Assembly (NCBI RefSeq): GCF_035956715.1 | Contig: NZ_CP108381.1 | Coordinates: 558,001 to 622,000, forward strand | DNA: 64,000 nt | Reading direction: 5' to 3' | Source of the DNA: Nocardia sp. NBC_01329 | GTDB taxonomy: Bacteria > Actinomycetota > Actinomycetes > Mycobacteriales > Mycobacteriaceae | Shown: positions 1 through 9,556 of the stretch, piece by piece | Numbering within the stretch: the stretch's first letter is position 1 | Layout: every line of letters begins with the position of its first letter | Notes under the pieces: generated by a model | What the model was told of the DNA's origin: nothing | The model's database searches: none | Seen by the model: only the letters and a program-made list of their open reading frames with translations | Translations under genes and position numbers: made by a program

Positions 1-2910
1 GGGCCCCGGCTCATCGATACCTATACGAACTGGCTGTGGTTCGGGGAGGTCGATTTCCGCGGCGTCTACCTGACCGTGCTGCTGACCAGGGTCGCGGTTT
101 TCGCGGTGGTCGGCCTCATGGTCGGGTTGATCGTGTGGCTCGCGTTGTTGCTGGCCTATCGGTCCCGTCCGGTATTCGTGCCGACCTCGGGCGCCGGCGA
201 TCCGGTCGCCCGGTACCGGGCGACCGTGCTCGGGAAACTGAAATTGTTCGGGCTCGGTATCCCGGCTCTGTTGGGGATCTTGTCGGGGTTGGTCGCCCAG
301 TCGAACTGGGTCACCGTGCAATTGTTCCTGCATGGTGGTTCCTTCGGCCGCACGGATCCGCAGTTCGGTCTCGACGTGGGTTTCTACGCCTTCGATCTGC
401 CGTTCTACCGTATGGTGCTGAACTGGCTGTTCGTCGCCATTGTGATCGCTTTTTTCGCGAATCTGGTGACGCACTACATCTTCGGCGGGCTGCGGCTGAC
501 CGGGCGGGAGGGTGTGCTCACCACTCCGGCGCGGGTCCAGTTGGCGGCGGTGGCCGGGTTGTTCGTGTTGCTGAAGGCCGTCGCGTATTGGTTCGACCGG
601 TATCAGCTGCTGATGAGCAGCCGGAAGGAGCCGACCTTCAACGGTGGTTCGTTCACCGATATCAACGCGGTGTTGCCGGCCAAACTGATCCTGCTGTCCA
701 TCGCGATCATCTGTGCGTTGGCTTTCTTCGCCGGGATCGTGCTGCGTGATCTGCGGGTGCCCGCGATGGCGGCGGCGTTGCTGGTGCTGTCCTCGGTGCT
801 GGTGGGCGCGGTATGGCCGCTCATGGTGGAGCAGTTCTCGGTGCGTCCGAACGCGGCGGAGAAGGAGAGCGAGTACATCGAGCGCAATATCGATGCGACC
901 CGCCAGGCCTACGGGATCACCGACGACAAGATCGAATACGTCGATTACAAGGGGGAGAGCAGCAAGAATCCGGTGAATGTGCCGGTGGATTACGCCACCA
1001 TCGGCAACGCCCGGCTGCTGGATCCCAACATCTTGTCCCCGACGTTCACCCAGTTGCGTCAGCTGAAGAACTTCTACGGCTTCCCCGAGGCGCTCGATAT
1101 CGATCGGTATTCGCTCAACGGCCAGGTCCAGGACTATATCGTGGCCGCCCGCGAACTGTCCCCGGCGACCCTGAGCGGTAACCAGACGGACTGGATCAAC
1201 AAGCACACGGTCTATACACACGGCAACGGTTTCGTCGCCGCTCCTGCGAACCGGGTCAACCGGCCGCAGTCCGAGGATCCGAACGCGGCGGGTGGTAGCA
1301 GCGATTCGGGTTATCCGATTTTCCTGGTCAGCGATCTGTTCACGCCGAAGGACCAGCAGCGGATCAAGGTCGATCAGCCGCGTATCTACTACGGCGAGCT
1401 GATCTCGCAGTCCGATCCGGACTACGCCATCGTCGGTACCAAGGACGGCCAGAACCCCCGCGAGTACGACACCGACCAGGCCCGCTTCACCTATGACGGC
1501 TCCGGCGGGGTGCCGATCGGGAACTGGTTCAACCGGCTCGCGTTCGCGGCCAAGTACGCCGAACGCAATATTCTGTTCTCCTCGGCGATCAGCGCCGATT
1601 CGAAGATCCTCTACAACCGGTCGCCGCGTGACCGGGTGGAGAAGGTCGCGCCCTGGCTTACCCCGGACGGTAACGCCTATCCGGCGGTCGTGGACGGGCG
1701 GATCGTCTGGATCGTGGATGCCTACACCACGCTGGACAGCTATCCCTACGCCCAGACGACGTCGCTCGAGGGGGCGGTCGAGGACAGTGTGGATCAGCGC
1801 ACCGGCCGTTTGCTGCCGCGTAAAGAGGTCAGTTACATCCGGAACTCGGTCAAGGCGACGGTCGATGCCTACGACGGCACCGTGAAGTTGTACGAGACCG
1901 ATTCCAGCGATCCGGTCCTGCAGGCCTGGCGGGGTGTGTTCCCGGACGCGGTGATCCCGGAGAACGAGATCAGCGCCGAGTTGCGCGAGCACTTCCGCTA
2001 CCCGGAGGACCTGTTCAAGGTGCAGCGCGAGATGCTGACCAAGTATCACGTGGACGATCCGCGCGAGTTCTTCACCAACAACGCGTTCTGGTCGGTCCCC
2101 GCCGACCCGACTGTGGAGGGTATATCGGCCAGCCAGCCGCCGTACTACGTGCTGCTGGGTGATCCGGAGAAGGACGGGAAGCCGGTCTTCCATCTGACCA
2201 GCGCGATGGTCGGGTACAACCGGCAGTTCTTGTCGTCCTATATATCAGTGCGCTCGGACCCCGACGGTTACGGCAAGTTCCGCATCCTGCAGTTACCGAC
2301 CGATACTCAGACCCAGGGTCCGCAGCAGACGCAGAACACGATGACGACAGCGCCACAGGTCTCCCAGGAGAAGACGCTGCTGTCCAACTCGAACAAGATC
2401 AGATACGGCAATCTGCTCACGTTGCCCGTGGCCGACGGCGGCATCTTGTATGTGGAGCCCTTCTACAACGAGCGCAACACCGGGCAGAACACGGCGACGT
2501 TCCCACAGTTGCTGCGTGTCCTGGTGAGCTATCGCGACCAGGCCGGGAGCGTGAAGGTCGGCTACGGATCGACTCTCGCGGACGCGTTGAACCAGGTACT
2601 ACCCGGTGCCGGTGCGCTGGCGACGCCTTCCGGCGGTGACCCGGCCACGCGCCCCAGTCCCGGGGCCCCGCAGCCGCAGCAGGCCGCGAGTGAGGAGCCC
2701 GGCGAGCAGGGCACACCCGCACCCGATGGGACGAATCCGCCGCCGGTGAGTTCCGGTTCGGCAGCCCAGGATGCTGCGGCGGCGCAACTGAGCCGCAAGA
2801 TCGAGGCGGTGCGTACCGCGATGCGCACCGGTAACTTCGAGGACTTCGGCCGGGCGCTGGACGAGCTGGAGGTCGCTGTGAAGGCCTACCAGGACGCGGG
2901 CGGCAGGTAG
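1..2910 (+). CDS. UPF0182 family large membrane protein (5' end outside window)
   Basis: The reading frame is open from base 1 and runs 969 codons to TAG at 2908. The first residues in the window (GPRLIDTYTNWLWFGEV) match the conserved region just after the first membrane helix of UPF0182 proteins, so the true start lies upstream; the GTG at 76 is internal. The first ~270 residues hold several hydrophobic helices. A large soluble, presumably extracytoplasmic domain follows, then a Pro/Ala/Gln-rich low-complexity stretch (about residues 870-930) and a short helical tail. Family members are ~950-1000 aa and have no settled biochemical role. A strong hairpin terminator lies 55 bp downstream. Family assignment is confident; function is unknown. 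Confidence 0.9.
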   Translation, partial: GPRLIDTYTNWLWFGEVDFRGVYLTVLLTRVAVFAVVGLMVGLIVWLALLLAYRSRPVFVPTSGAGDPVARYRATVLGKLKLFGLGIPALLGILSGLVAQSNWVTVQLFLHGGSFGRTDPQFGLDVGFYAFDLPFYRMVLNWLFVAIVIAFFANLVTHYIFGGLRLTGREGVLTTPARVQLAAVAGLFVLLKAVAYWFDRYQLLMSSRKEPTFNGGSFTDINAVLPAKLILLSIAIICALAFFAGIVLRDLRVPAMAAALLVLSSVLVGAVWPLMVEQFSVRPNAAEKESEYIERNIDATRQAYGITDDKIEYVDYKGESSKNPVNVPVDYATIGNARLLDPNILSPTFTQLRQLKNFYGFPEALDIDRYSLNGQVQDYIVAARELSPATLSGNQTDWINKHTVYTHGNGFVAAPANRVNRPQSEDPNAAGGSSDSGYPIFLVSDLFTPKDQQRIKVDQPRIYYGELISQSDPDYAIVGTKDGQNPREYDTDQARFTYDGSGGVPIGNWFNRLAFAAKYAERNILFSSAISADSKILYNRSPRDRVEKVAPWLTPDGNAYPAVVDGRIVWIVDAYTTLDSYPYAQTTSLEGAVEDSVDQRTGRLLPRKEVSYIRNSVKATVDAYDGTVKLYETDSSDPVLQAWRGVFPDAVIPENEISAELREHFRYPEDLFKVQREMLTKYHVDDPREFFTNNAFWSVPADPTVEGISASQPPYYVLLGDPEKDGKPVFHLTSAMVGYNRQFLSSYISVRSDPDGYGKFRILQLPTDTQTQGPQQTQNTMTTAPQVSQEKTLLSNSNKIRYGNLLTLPVADGGILYVEPFYNERNTGQNTATFPQLLRVLVSYRDQAGSVKVGYGSTLADALNQVLPGAGALATPSGGDPATRPSPGAPQPQQAASEEPGEQGTPAPDGTNPPPVSSGSAAQDAAAAQLSRKIEAVRTAMRTGNFEDFGRALDELEVAVKAYQDAGGR

Positions 2911-2964
2911 GCCACCCCGCCCCGCCCTGGCTGCCGCGGGCGGGCGGTGTCGCCGGAGATAACG

Positions 2965-3003
2965 AAGAGGCGCTGCCATCCACATGGATGGCAGCGCCTC
3001 TTT
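2965..3003 (+). terminator. Rho-independent-type hairpin after the UPF0182 gene
   Basis: A 17-bp perfect stem (2965-2981 with 2986-3002) with loop ACAT is followed by TTTCTCT. It ends transcription of the upstream + strand gene. Its stem is almost identical to that of a second hairpin at 3165-3202. Confidence 0.85.
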
Positions 3004-3164
3004 CTCTGCAGGGTGGTCCGTGCGGGCCGAGGACGTATCGGATGCGGGTTCTGCCGGACGGCTGGTGGGCGGCCCGCGGCCGATGGGTCGAACCAGCGCT
3101 GGTCGGTGCCGGACTGTGGCAGCGGACGCTCGTGCCCGAGCCGACCGGTCACCCGGCGATACGA

Positions 3165-3202
3165 AAGAGGCGCTGCCATCCGGGTGGATGGCAGCGCCTC
3201 TC
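3165..3202 (-). terminator. Hairpin terminator of the Rpf gene, near-copy of the hairpin at 2965
   Basis: The stem GAGGCGCTGCCATCC (3167-3181) pairs with 3186-3200; the loop is GGGT (ACCC when read on the minus strand). On the minus strand it is followed by TTTCGT and lies 45 bp past the stop codon of the Rpf gene. It therefore terminates that gene, while the near-identical hairpin at 2965 serves the convergent gene. Confidence 0.8.
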
Positions 3203-3246
3203 GCTACGCACCGGGTTCCGGCGCGCTCAGCGCGCGCCGGAAGGGG

Positions 3247-4140
<894 letters not shown>

Positions 4141-4217
4141 CGCGGGGTGGAGCAGCTCGGTAGCTCGCTGGGCTCATAACCCAGAGGTCGCAGGTTCAAA
4201 TCCTGTCCCCGCTACTA
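4141..4217 (+). tRNA. Initiator tRNA-fMet (CAT), copy 1
   Basis: Full cloverleaf: acceptor CGCGGGG/CCCCGC, anticodon arm CTGGG-CTCATAA-CCCAG with the three G-C pairs typical of initiators, and T loop GTTCAAATC. Position 1 is C and cannot pair with T72, the hallmark that excludes elongation. The discriminator A is at 4214; the following CTA shows that CCA is added after transcription. Identical to copy 2. Confidence 0.97.
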
Positions 4218-4223
4218 AGAAGA

Positions 4224-4256
4224 AAGCCCCGGAACTGCGGTTCCGGGGCTTTTTTC
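4224..4256 (+). terminator. Terminator of initiator tRNA copy 1
   Basis: The stem GCCCCGGAAC / GTTCCGGGGC with loop TGCG is followed by TTTTTTCG, starting 10 bp after the discriminator base. Classical intrinsic terminator. Confidence 0.9.
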
Positions 4257-4503
4257 GTCTCTGCCTTTTCGTCTCTGTCATGCCGCTTCTCCACCGTGAC
4301 CGGTGCCGGGCGCGGATCGGACCGTATGGCCCCGGTGTGGCTTCGGACTACATACTCCCTGTCCTCTTCGGCCGGCGACTGCTGCCCCGGGCTGTCCGTG
4401 GCTCGACGAGCGGCCTTCGGGAGTGTGTGCCACACCTTCAGGCCCAGCTCAGCGGCGCGTTTTGGAGTTCGGCGAGCCAGTGCGTACTGTTGGAGACACC
4501 CAA

Positions 4504-4580
4504 CGCGGGGTGGAGCAGCTCGGTAGCTCGCTGGGCTCATAACCCAGAGGTCGCAGGTTCAAATCCTGTCCCCGCTACTA
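4504..4580 (+). tRNA. Initiator tRNA-fMet (CAT), copy 2
   Basis: Identical to the copy at 4141, including the bases just outside the mature ends (CACCCAA before, CTA after). C1-T72 mismatch, three G-C anticodon-stem pairs and CAT anticodon are all present. The terminators and upstream DNA of the two copies differ, so this is an old tandem duplication or a gene-converted pair. Confidence 0.97.
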
Positions 4581-4582
4581 CA

Positions 4583-4622
4583 AGGAAGGCCCCGGAGAAA
4601 TCACTCTCCGGGGCCTTCCTTT
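4583..4622 (+). terminator. Terminator of initiator tRNA copy 2
   Basis: Stem AAGGCCCCGGAGA / TCTCCGGGGCCTT with a short loop, then CCTTTCTG. It lies directly after the second tRNA. Confidence 0.85.
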
Positions 4623-5236
4623 CTGTGTCTGTGCCCTCGCCGCCTGGCGGACCGTATTCCTCGCCGTCGGTGAGCTGCGCTGTCGAGCTGACCGCGGAGT
4701 GTCGAGCGGCTCGCGTCGACCCGTTCGCCCGCGTTACCCCGATCCGTGGTGCCGGTGGGGCAGCGGCGGTATCGGGCAGCGAATCGCTGGGGGTGATCGT
4801 CCATCACGAGTCGAGTGCGGGCGGGCGATCGTCCGGTCGCGGCGGGTAGCGACCTGGATCCGCCGTGGCATCGGATGAATGGGCAATCTATTGGTTATTG
4901 CAAAGGGTATAGGGCCGATATCGAGAGGTGCATGCCGAAATCGGTGGTCCCGAGGCATTTTCGAACGAGCTGATTCCTGATAGCGGAAATGCATCTCGTA
5001 AATTACGAGACTGTAATTCGCCGGGTCTCGGATTCGAGGGTGCCGGGTGTTCGAGGATGTATCGATCCGGCCGTGCACGGTGAACGGAGCTGATGGGATT
5101 CGTTGTGCGTGGGGTGGGCGGCATCGCGGGCGGTGTTGTGCCACAGTGTGCTCGGCCCGTGCGGGTGCTGCATTGCCCGTGGATGACGGACCTGCTTTGC
5201 TGGATCAACTGCCGCAACCCGGAGGGATGAGCTGTC
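4623..5236. other. Intergenic region without recognisable gene
   Basis: About 610 bp. Both strands were checked; no reading frame has actinobacterial codon bias together with a ribosome binding site. Positions 4870-5030 are unusually AT-rich for this genome. The last bases hold the ribosome binding site GGAGGG of the next gene. Confidence 0.45.
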
Positions 5237-5668
5237 GTGCCATCTGATTTCACGCTGAAGGCGGTCAACGCCGCGCACCGAGCGCTGCTGCGCGTCAGCT
5301 TCGGTCGTCTGGGCACCGAGTACTTCGGGATGCCGGCGCTGGAGTTGACCACTGTGGGTCGTAAGACCGGACGGCCCCGCTCGGTCATGTTGACCGCGCC
5401 GATCGTCGACGGCGACGAGTACATCATCGTGGCGTCCCGGGCCGGCGATCCGGCGCATCCGGCGTGGTACGGCAACCTCCGGGACAATCCGGCCGTCGAG
5501 GTTTCGTTCCGCAACGGTCCCCGTCGCGCGATGACCGCACATATTCTCACCGCGGAGCAGCGGGCGCCGTTGTGGTCCCGGATCGTCGCCGAATACCCGA
5601 CGTACGGGGACTATCAGAAGCGCACCACCCGGGAGATCCCACTGGTCCGGCTCACTCCCACGGCCTGA
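5237..5668 (+). CDS. F420-type (Ddn-like) nitroreductase-family protein
   Basis: 143 aa, GTG start at 5237 with GGAGGG at 5221-5226. The pattern LTTVGRKTGRPRSVMLTAP...ASRAGDPAHPAWYGNLRDNP is characteristic of the deazaflavin (F420)-dependent nitroreductase/Ddn family, small split-barrel proteins abundant in mycobacteria and nocardiae. They use reduced F420 to reduce quinones or nitro compounds; the substrate here is unknown. The last 55 bp overlap the convergent XRE regulator gene. Confidence 0.85.
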   Translation: MPSDFTLKAVNAAHRALLRVSFGRLGTEYFGMPALELTTVGRKTGRPRSVMLTAPIVDGDEYIIVASRAGDPAHPAWYGNLRDNPAVEVSFRNGPRRAMTAHILTAEQRAPLWSRIVAEYPTYGDYQKRTTREIPLVRLTPTA

Positions 5669-6579
5669 TTCCCGTGCGAGGTGCCGCCGAGGGCCTCGAG
5701 GACCGGGTATGCGTCCGGCGACAGGGACTGCTCCGCCGCGGTGCCGGCAGCCGGTACCTCCGTTGCACGATCGCGCCAGAGCCGGAACACCGCGGCTGTG
5801 CGTCCCGGGGCAGGGGTGTAGAGGACCAGGGTCTGATCGGCGTCGGGTAGTCGCAGCGCGTCACCGTGGACGGTGAGCGGTCCGAAATCCGGGTGGTCTA
5901 TGGTGGCTGCGGTCGAGCGGAGTGTGCGGGAGATACCCGCGCGCCAAATTTGGTCGAAATCGGCGCTGCGTGCACGGAGTTCGGCGACCAGTGCGCGCAA
6001 CTGGCCATCGCCGGGGTAGCGAGCGTATGCGCCCCGGAGGCCTCCCACGCAGTGCTCGGCCGGTATCGCGCGCATAGCGTCGGCGGACATCCGGGGCAGG
6101 CCGGTCCCGAGGAATCGGAGCCGCAGCATATTGCGCTGCCGTGCGGGCAGCTCCGCGAAATCGCCGAACAGTTCGACGGCGAGCCGATTCCAGACCAGCA
6201 CATCGGAGGCAGCGGACAGCAGTACTGCCGGGTGGTGCTGCAGCCTGTCGAGCAGCTCTCGTGATCCGGGGCCCGGTTGCCGCGTCACCCGGGTATCCGG
6301 CGGCGGCGCGGAACCGGCGAGGTGGAAGATCAGATCGCGATCGTCGCCGTCCAAACGCAGTGCACGGGCCAGGGCGCCCAGCACCTGAACCGACGGTGTC
6401 GGCCCACGGCCCTGTTCGAGTCGGGTGAGGTAGGCGACGCTGATCCCCGCCAGCTGAGCGACCTCTTCCCGCCGTAGACCGGGCACCTGGCGCCGGAAAC
6501 CCGCCGGCATACCTACCGCCGCGGGACCGATCCGGGACCGGGCCGCACGCAACACCGCTCCGAGTTCGGCTCTCTCCAT
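5614..6579 (-). CDS. XRE-family regulator with MmyB-like ligand-binding domain
   Basis: 321 aa. The N-terminal helix-turn-helix (about residues 33-85: VPGLRREEVAQLAGIS, YLTRLEQGRG) is the class in which LRREEVA precedes the recognition helix. The rest matches the MmyB-type PAS-like domain that binds fatty-acid-like ligands (WNRLAVELFGDF, HPDFGPLTVHGDALRLPDADQTLVLYTP). Such regulators usually control a nearby oxidoreductase. It is convergent with the Ddn-like gene and overlaps it tail to tail by 55 bp. A second member of the same family lies at 38763-39617. Confidence 0.88.
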   Translation of the reverse strand: MERAELGAVLRAARSRIGPAAVGMPAGFRRQVPGLRREEVAQLAGISVAYLTRLEQGRGPTPSVQVLGALARALRLDGDDRDLIFHLAGSAPPPDTRVTRQPGPGSRELLDRLQHHPAVLLSAASDVLVWNRLAVELFGDFAELPARQRNMLRLRFLGTGLPRMSADAMRAIPAEHCVGGLRGAYARYPGDGQLRALVAELRARSADFDQIWRAGISRTLRSTAATIDHPDFGPLTVHGDALRLPDADQTLVLYTPAPGRTAAVFRLWRDRATEVPAAGTAAEQSLSPDAYPVLEALGGTSHGNQAVGVSRTSGISRVVRF

Positions 6580-6852
6580 ACCTCCATGCTGCCGCAGTCC
6601 GGCCGCCCGGGGGTGATACCACCGGTCCTACCCCGGACAGATCCCGGTGCGGTGCCGACGGTTCGGTGACGGGGTTGTGCGTGGACGGACAAGGTCGGTG
6701 CCGGTGTGCGCACGGCGGCCGAGCGCACGCTGCTGTTCGAGCGGCTGGTGAACGGACAGGTGCCCTGCACCGCATTCTGTTTCGGCACCGAACGGCGATA
6801 TCGGTCGACGCGTTGCGGCACTGGGTCCGGCCGGTGGACCGGTAGGCGACCC

Positions 6853-7035
6853 TCAGCCGTTGCGGCTGAGGGTCGGTGGCGCCGGCTCCGGCTCCGCGGC
6901 CTGGGCCGCGGCGACCGGGTCGGTCATGATGTCGCGCCACCACGACTCCAGCCGGCTGGGCTCCGGCCAGATCACGGGTGCATGCTCGGCGTTCGATTCC
7001 ACGTCGTTCTCCTCGGGGCCGGTGTTGTCGGGCAT
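6853..7035 (-). CDS. Small acidic protein of unknown function with strong Shine-Dalgarno
   Basis: 60 aa. It is supported by an unusually good ribosome binding site, AGGAGG 5 bp before the ATG. The sequence is acidic and probably disordered at the N-terminus (MPDNTGPEENDVESNAEH), has a central WPEPSRLESWWRDIM segment and a Pro-rich tail. No homologous family is recognised. The size and the Trp-containing core would fit a small regulatory or peptide-precursor protein, but no maturation enzyme is nearby, so no function is assigned. Confidence 0.55.
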   Translation of the reverse strand: MPDNTGPEENDVESNAEHAPVIWPEPSRLESWWRDIMTDPVAAAQAAEPEPAPPTLSRNG

Positions 7036-7577
7036 CCTTGCCTCCTGTACGCGTGGTGCGCCGGCGGGCCGCCGCGTGATTTCCTACGCTGCTCCGATTG
7101 CGCCGCCCCCCGTGACCGGTGTCGCCGGAAATTCCCGCGACCGAGCAACGTGGTGACAGCAGATCGCCGGACCCGCCCGGTACCAATGTGCCGTAATTCT
7201 AGCCTTTTTCGATCCGGCTGCCCACGGATTCGTATCCGAGCGAGCGCGGTGAGTTATTCCGAGTGGAACGGCCTGGTCGCACGGTATTCTGGATATGTCT
7301 GTGCGAGAACACGTTCCGGCGCTACGCGAGGCGGCGCGTCGGGCCCGGCGTGGACAAAACGACCGGTTTGTAAGATATGGCGAATGTATTGCGCAATGTG
7401 TGTGTGCGGTATGCGAGCAATCCCGAATTAATGCCCGTGTAAATGTACTTTCATTTGATCGTGCAGAACGGTGCGGCATATGAAATCGCCGTGAAGAAAT
7501 CGCCGCTGGGACGGGTACCGGGGTGTCGGGAGCGAGCGGGCCGCCTGGGGGTGGCGGTGCTGAGTACACTCCCGAGC
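7036..7577. other. Intergenic region between divergent small gene and TetR gene
   Basis: 540 bp with no convincing gene. Positions 7200-7500 have lower GC than the surroundings. It should contain both divergent promoters. Confidence 0.4.
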
Positions 7578-8309
7578 ATGTCGATGGCGTCGCCGCGGTC
7601 GCGGATTCCTGGGGCGGTCAACGGCTACGAGGCGCGCTGGGAACAGCACAACATCGAGCGCCGGTTGCATATCCTGCGGGCCGCCGTCGAACTGCTCGAA
7701 GAGAATCCGCTGGGAGCGGACCTGCCGGTGCGGCAGATCGCCGAACGGGCGGGGGTCGCCAAATCGGTGGTGTACCGGCAGTTCAGTGGCCGGGAGGATC
7801 TGGACCGGCGGATCCGGTCGTATCTGATCGACCATCTAGAGGCCGTGCTGGACGCACAGCTGGACATATCGTCCGGCTCGGTGCGCGAGATCATCACCCG
7901 CACCGTGCGGGCGGTCGCGGACTGGATGGGGGACCATCCCAACCTCGCCGCGTTCGCGCGGTCCGGTCCACCGGCGGACGGCCCGGACAGTGTCGACGCG
8001 ATCTCCAGTCTCAAGATCCGGATATCGGAACGGTCACGAGAACTGATCGAGACGATCGCCCGCACCATGGACGCCGATTCGGCGGCCCTGGAACCGGTGC
8101 CGTTCGCCGTGGTGACCATGGTCGAAGGGGTGCTCGCCGCCTGGGTCGCCGATCCGGGGTCGCGGCGGCCGCGCGCGCAGATGGTCGCGGATCTGTCCGA
8201 TTACGCGTGGTACATCCTCGACGGCGTGGCCCGGACCGCGAGCATCACGGTCGATCCGGACCGGGAACTGGCCGAGGTGGTCGCCGGATTGCGCGGCGGG
8301 AATTCGTAA
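7578..8309 (+). CDS. TetR-family transcriptional regulator
   Basis: 243 aa from the ATG at 7578 (MSMASPRSR). The N-terminal TetR helix-turn-helix covers about residues 30-75: RRLHILRAAVELL, LPVRQIAERAGVAKSVVYRQFSGREDLDRRI. The C-terminal helical domain would bind an unknown ligand. No clear ribosome binding site precedes the ATG, so a start a few codons away or a leaderless message is possible. It is convergent with the AurF-like oxygenase gene 54 bp away; that gene or the lipid-type genes around it are plausible targets. Confidence 0.88.
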   Translation: MSMASPRSRIPGAVNGYEARWEQHNIERRLHILRAAVELLEENPLGADLPVRQIAERAGVAKSVVYRQFSGREDLDRRIRSYLIDHLEAVLDAQLDISSGSVREIITRTVRAVADWMGDHPNLAAFARSGPPADGPDSVDAISSLKIRISERSRELIETIARTMDADSAALEPVPFAVVTMVEGVLAAWVADPGSRRPRAQMVADLSDYAWYILDGVARTASITVDPDRELAEVVAGLRGGNS

Positions 8310-8363
8310 CCGCGCGCGTCCGCGACCGAGCCGAACGCCGTCGGTCGGCCCGGCCGTTCCGGG

Positions 8364-9365
8364 TCAGGCCACGGAGGCCCGGACCCGGCGTTCGGGTTCG
8401 CTGCGGTAGCGGGAGCGGTCGCCGTCGATCCCGAGCACCTTCCAGAGCCGGGAGGTGACCGGGTTCATCAGGCCGATTTCCGCGGCGAGGGTGCGCATAT
8501 CGCCGAAATAGCCGGACAGGATCCGCCGGGAGTGCGGACTGCGCCAGAAGGCCTCGTCGATCACCTCACGCGGGATGTCGAAGCGGCGCGCGAACTCCGG
8601 CGGCGGCGCCATGATCTCGCCGGCCAGCCAGCGCAGCGCCAGCGGGAAGGAGATACCGCACAGCGCGGTCGACACCGGGCCGAGCTTGGCGATATGGGCC
8701 CGCAGGAACTCGCCGGCGAAGGATATGTGGCGCGCCTCCTCGGCGATATGGATCTCCATCGTCCGTACCACCAGCGGCGGAAGGTTCGCGCCGTTGCGGA
8801 TCATGGCCTTCTGGTAATGGTCGATCGGCTCCTCGCCGCCGAGGATGCCGAGGAACAGCACCACATGTGCGTAACCGCCGGCTACACCGATGAACGGTGA
8901 CAGTGCCCGGAAGAGGGGCCGCATACCGGGGACATCGTCGCCGATCCGGTTCACCAGCTCCTGGAACATCTGGATGTGGTTGCACTCTTCGGTCATCTCG
9001 TGCAGGCAGTAGCGGAACTCCGGCGACCCGTTCGGCAGTTTCGCGATGTACTGCATCATCCCGCGGATCAGCACGGTTTCGAAGGCCGCGCCCACCTTGA
9101 TCGCGTTGGCGATCCGCCACCGGCCGATCTCGATCTGCCGCTCGGGTGGCAGCTCGCGATACCAGCGGGTCGCGCCGAGCGGATCGTATTCGGGGGACAG
9201 GACCCAGCGGGGGTCGTCGCGATCGAGGGCGAGTTCGGGCGCATCCCATTCGATATCGAGATACGGATCGAATCGGCGGTGCACCGAGCCTTCCGACAGC
9301 GTTTCCAGGGTCTCGCGGTACCGGGTGTCCAGCTTGGGAGCCCGCGGCAGAGTCGACGGCGTCAT
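8364..9365 (-). CDS. AurF-like diiron oxygenase
   Basis: 333 aa. The start at 9365 is fixed by GAGGAGG just upstream; the frame stays open further 5' but without coding character. The two iron-binding signatures of the ferritin-like AurF (p-aminobenzoate N-oxygenase) family are visible: EMTEECNHIQMF and EIHIAEEARHISF, each with the E...ExxH pattern. Members oxidise aromatic amines or act on fatty acyl or peptide substrates; no biosynthetic cluster surrounds this gene, so the substrate is unknown. It probably forms a transcript with the NTF2-fold gene upstream on the same strand. Confidence 0.87.
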   Translation of the reverse strand: MTPSTLPRAPKLDTRYRETLETLSEGSVHRRFDPYLDIEWDAPELALDRDDPRWVLSPEYDPLGATRWYRELPPERQIEIGRWRIANAIKVGAAFETVLIRGMMQYIAKLPNGSPEFRYCLHEMTEECNHIQMFQELVNRIGDDVPGMRPLFRALSPFIGVAGGYAHVVLFLGILGGEEPIDHYQKAMIRNGANLPPLVVRTMEIHIAEEARHISFAGEFLRAHIAKLGPVSTALCGISFPLALRWLAGEIMAPPPEFARRFDIPREVIDEAFWRSPHSRRILSGYFGDMRTLAAEIGLMNPVTSRLWKVLGIDGDRSRYRSEPERRVRASVA

Positions 9366-9556
9366 CGATGCCTCCTCGTGCGTATGGCGTAAATCTCTAC
9401 TGCGGACGAATTTACCGGGACTCGGCGTCTCAGTAAACAGAGTGCGGCATGTCGGTGTGTAATTGTGCCCTTCACCAGGGGATCTGCGGGAAAGCGACGC
9501 GGGACTTCGCCGCCGGGTCCGGCCCGAGGTCGCGCCTCGGCAACGTATCCGGGCCG

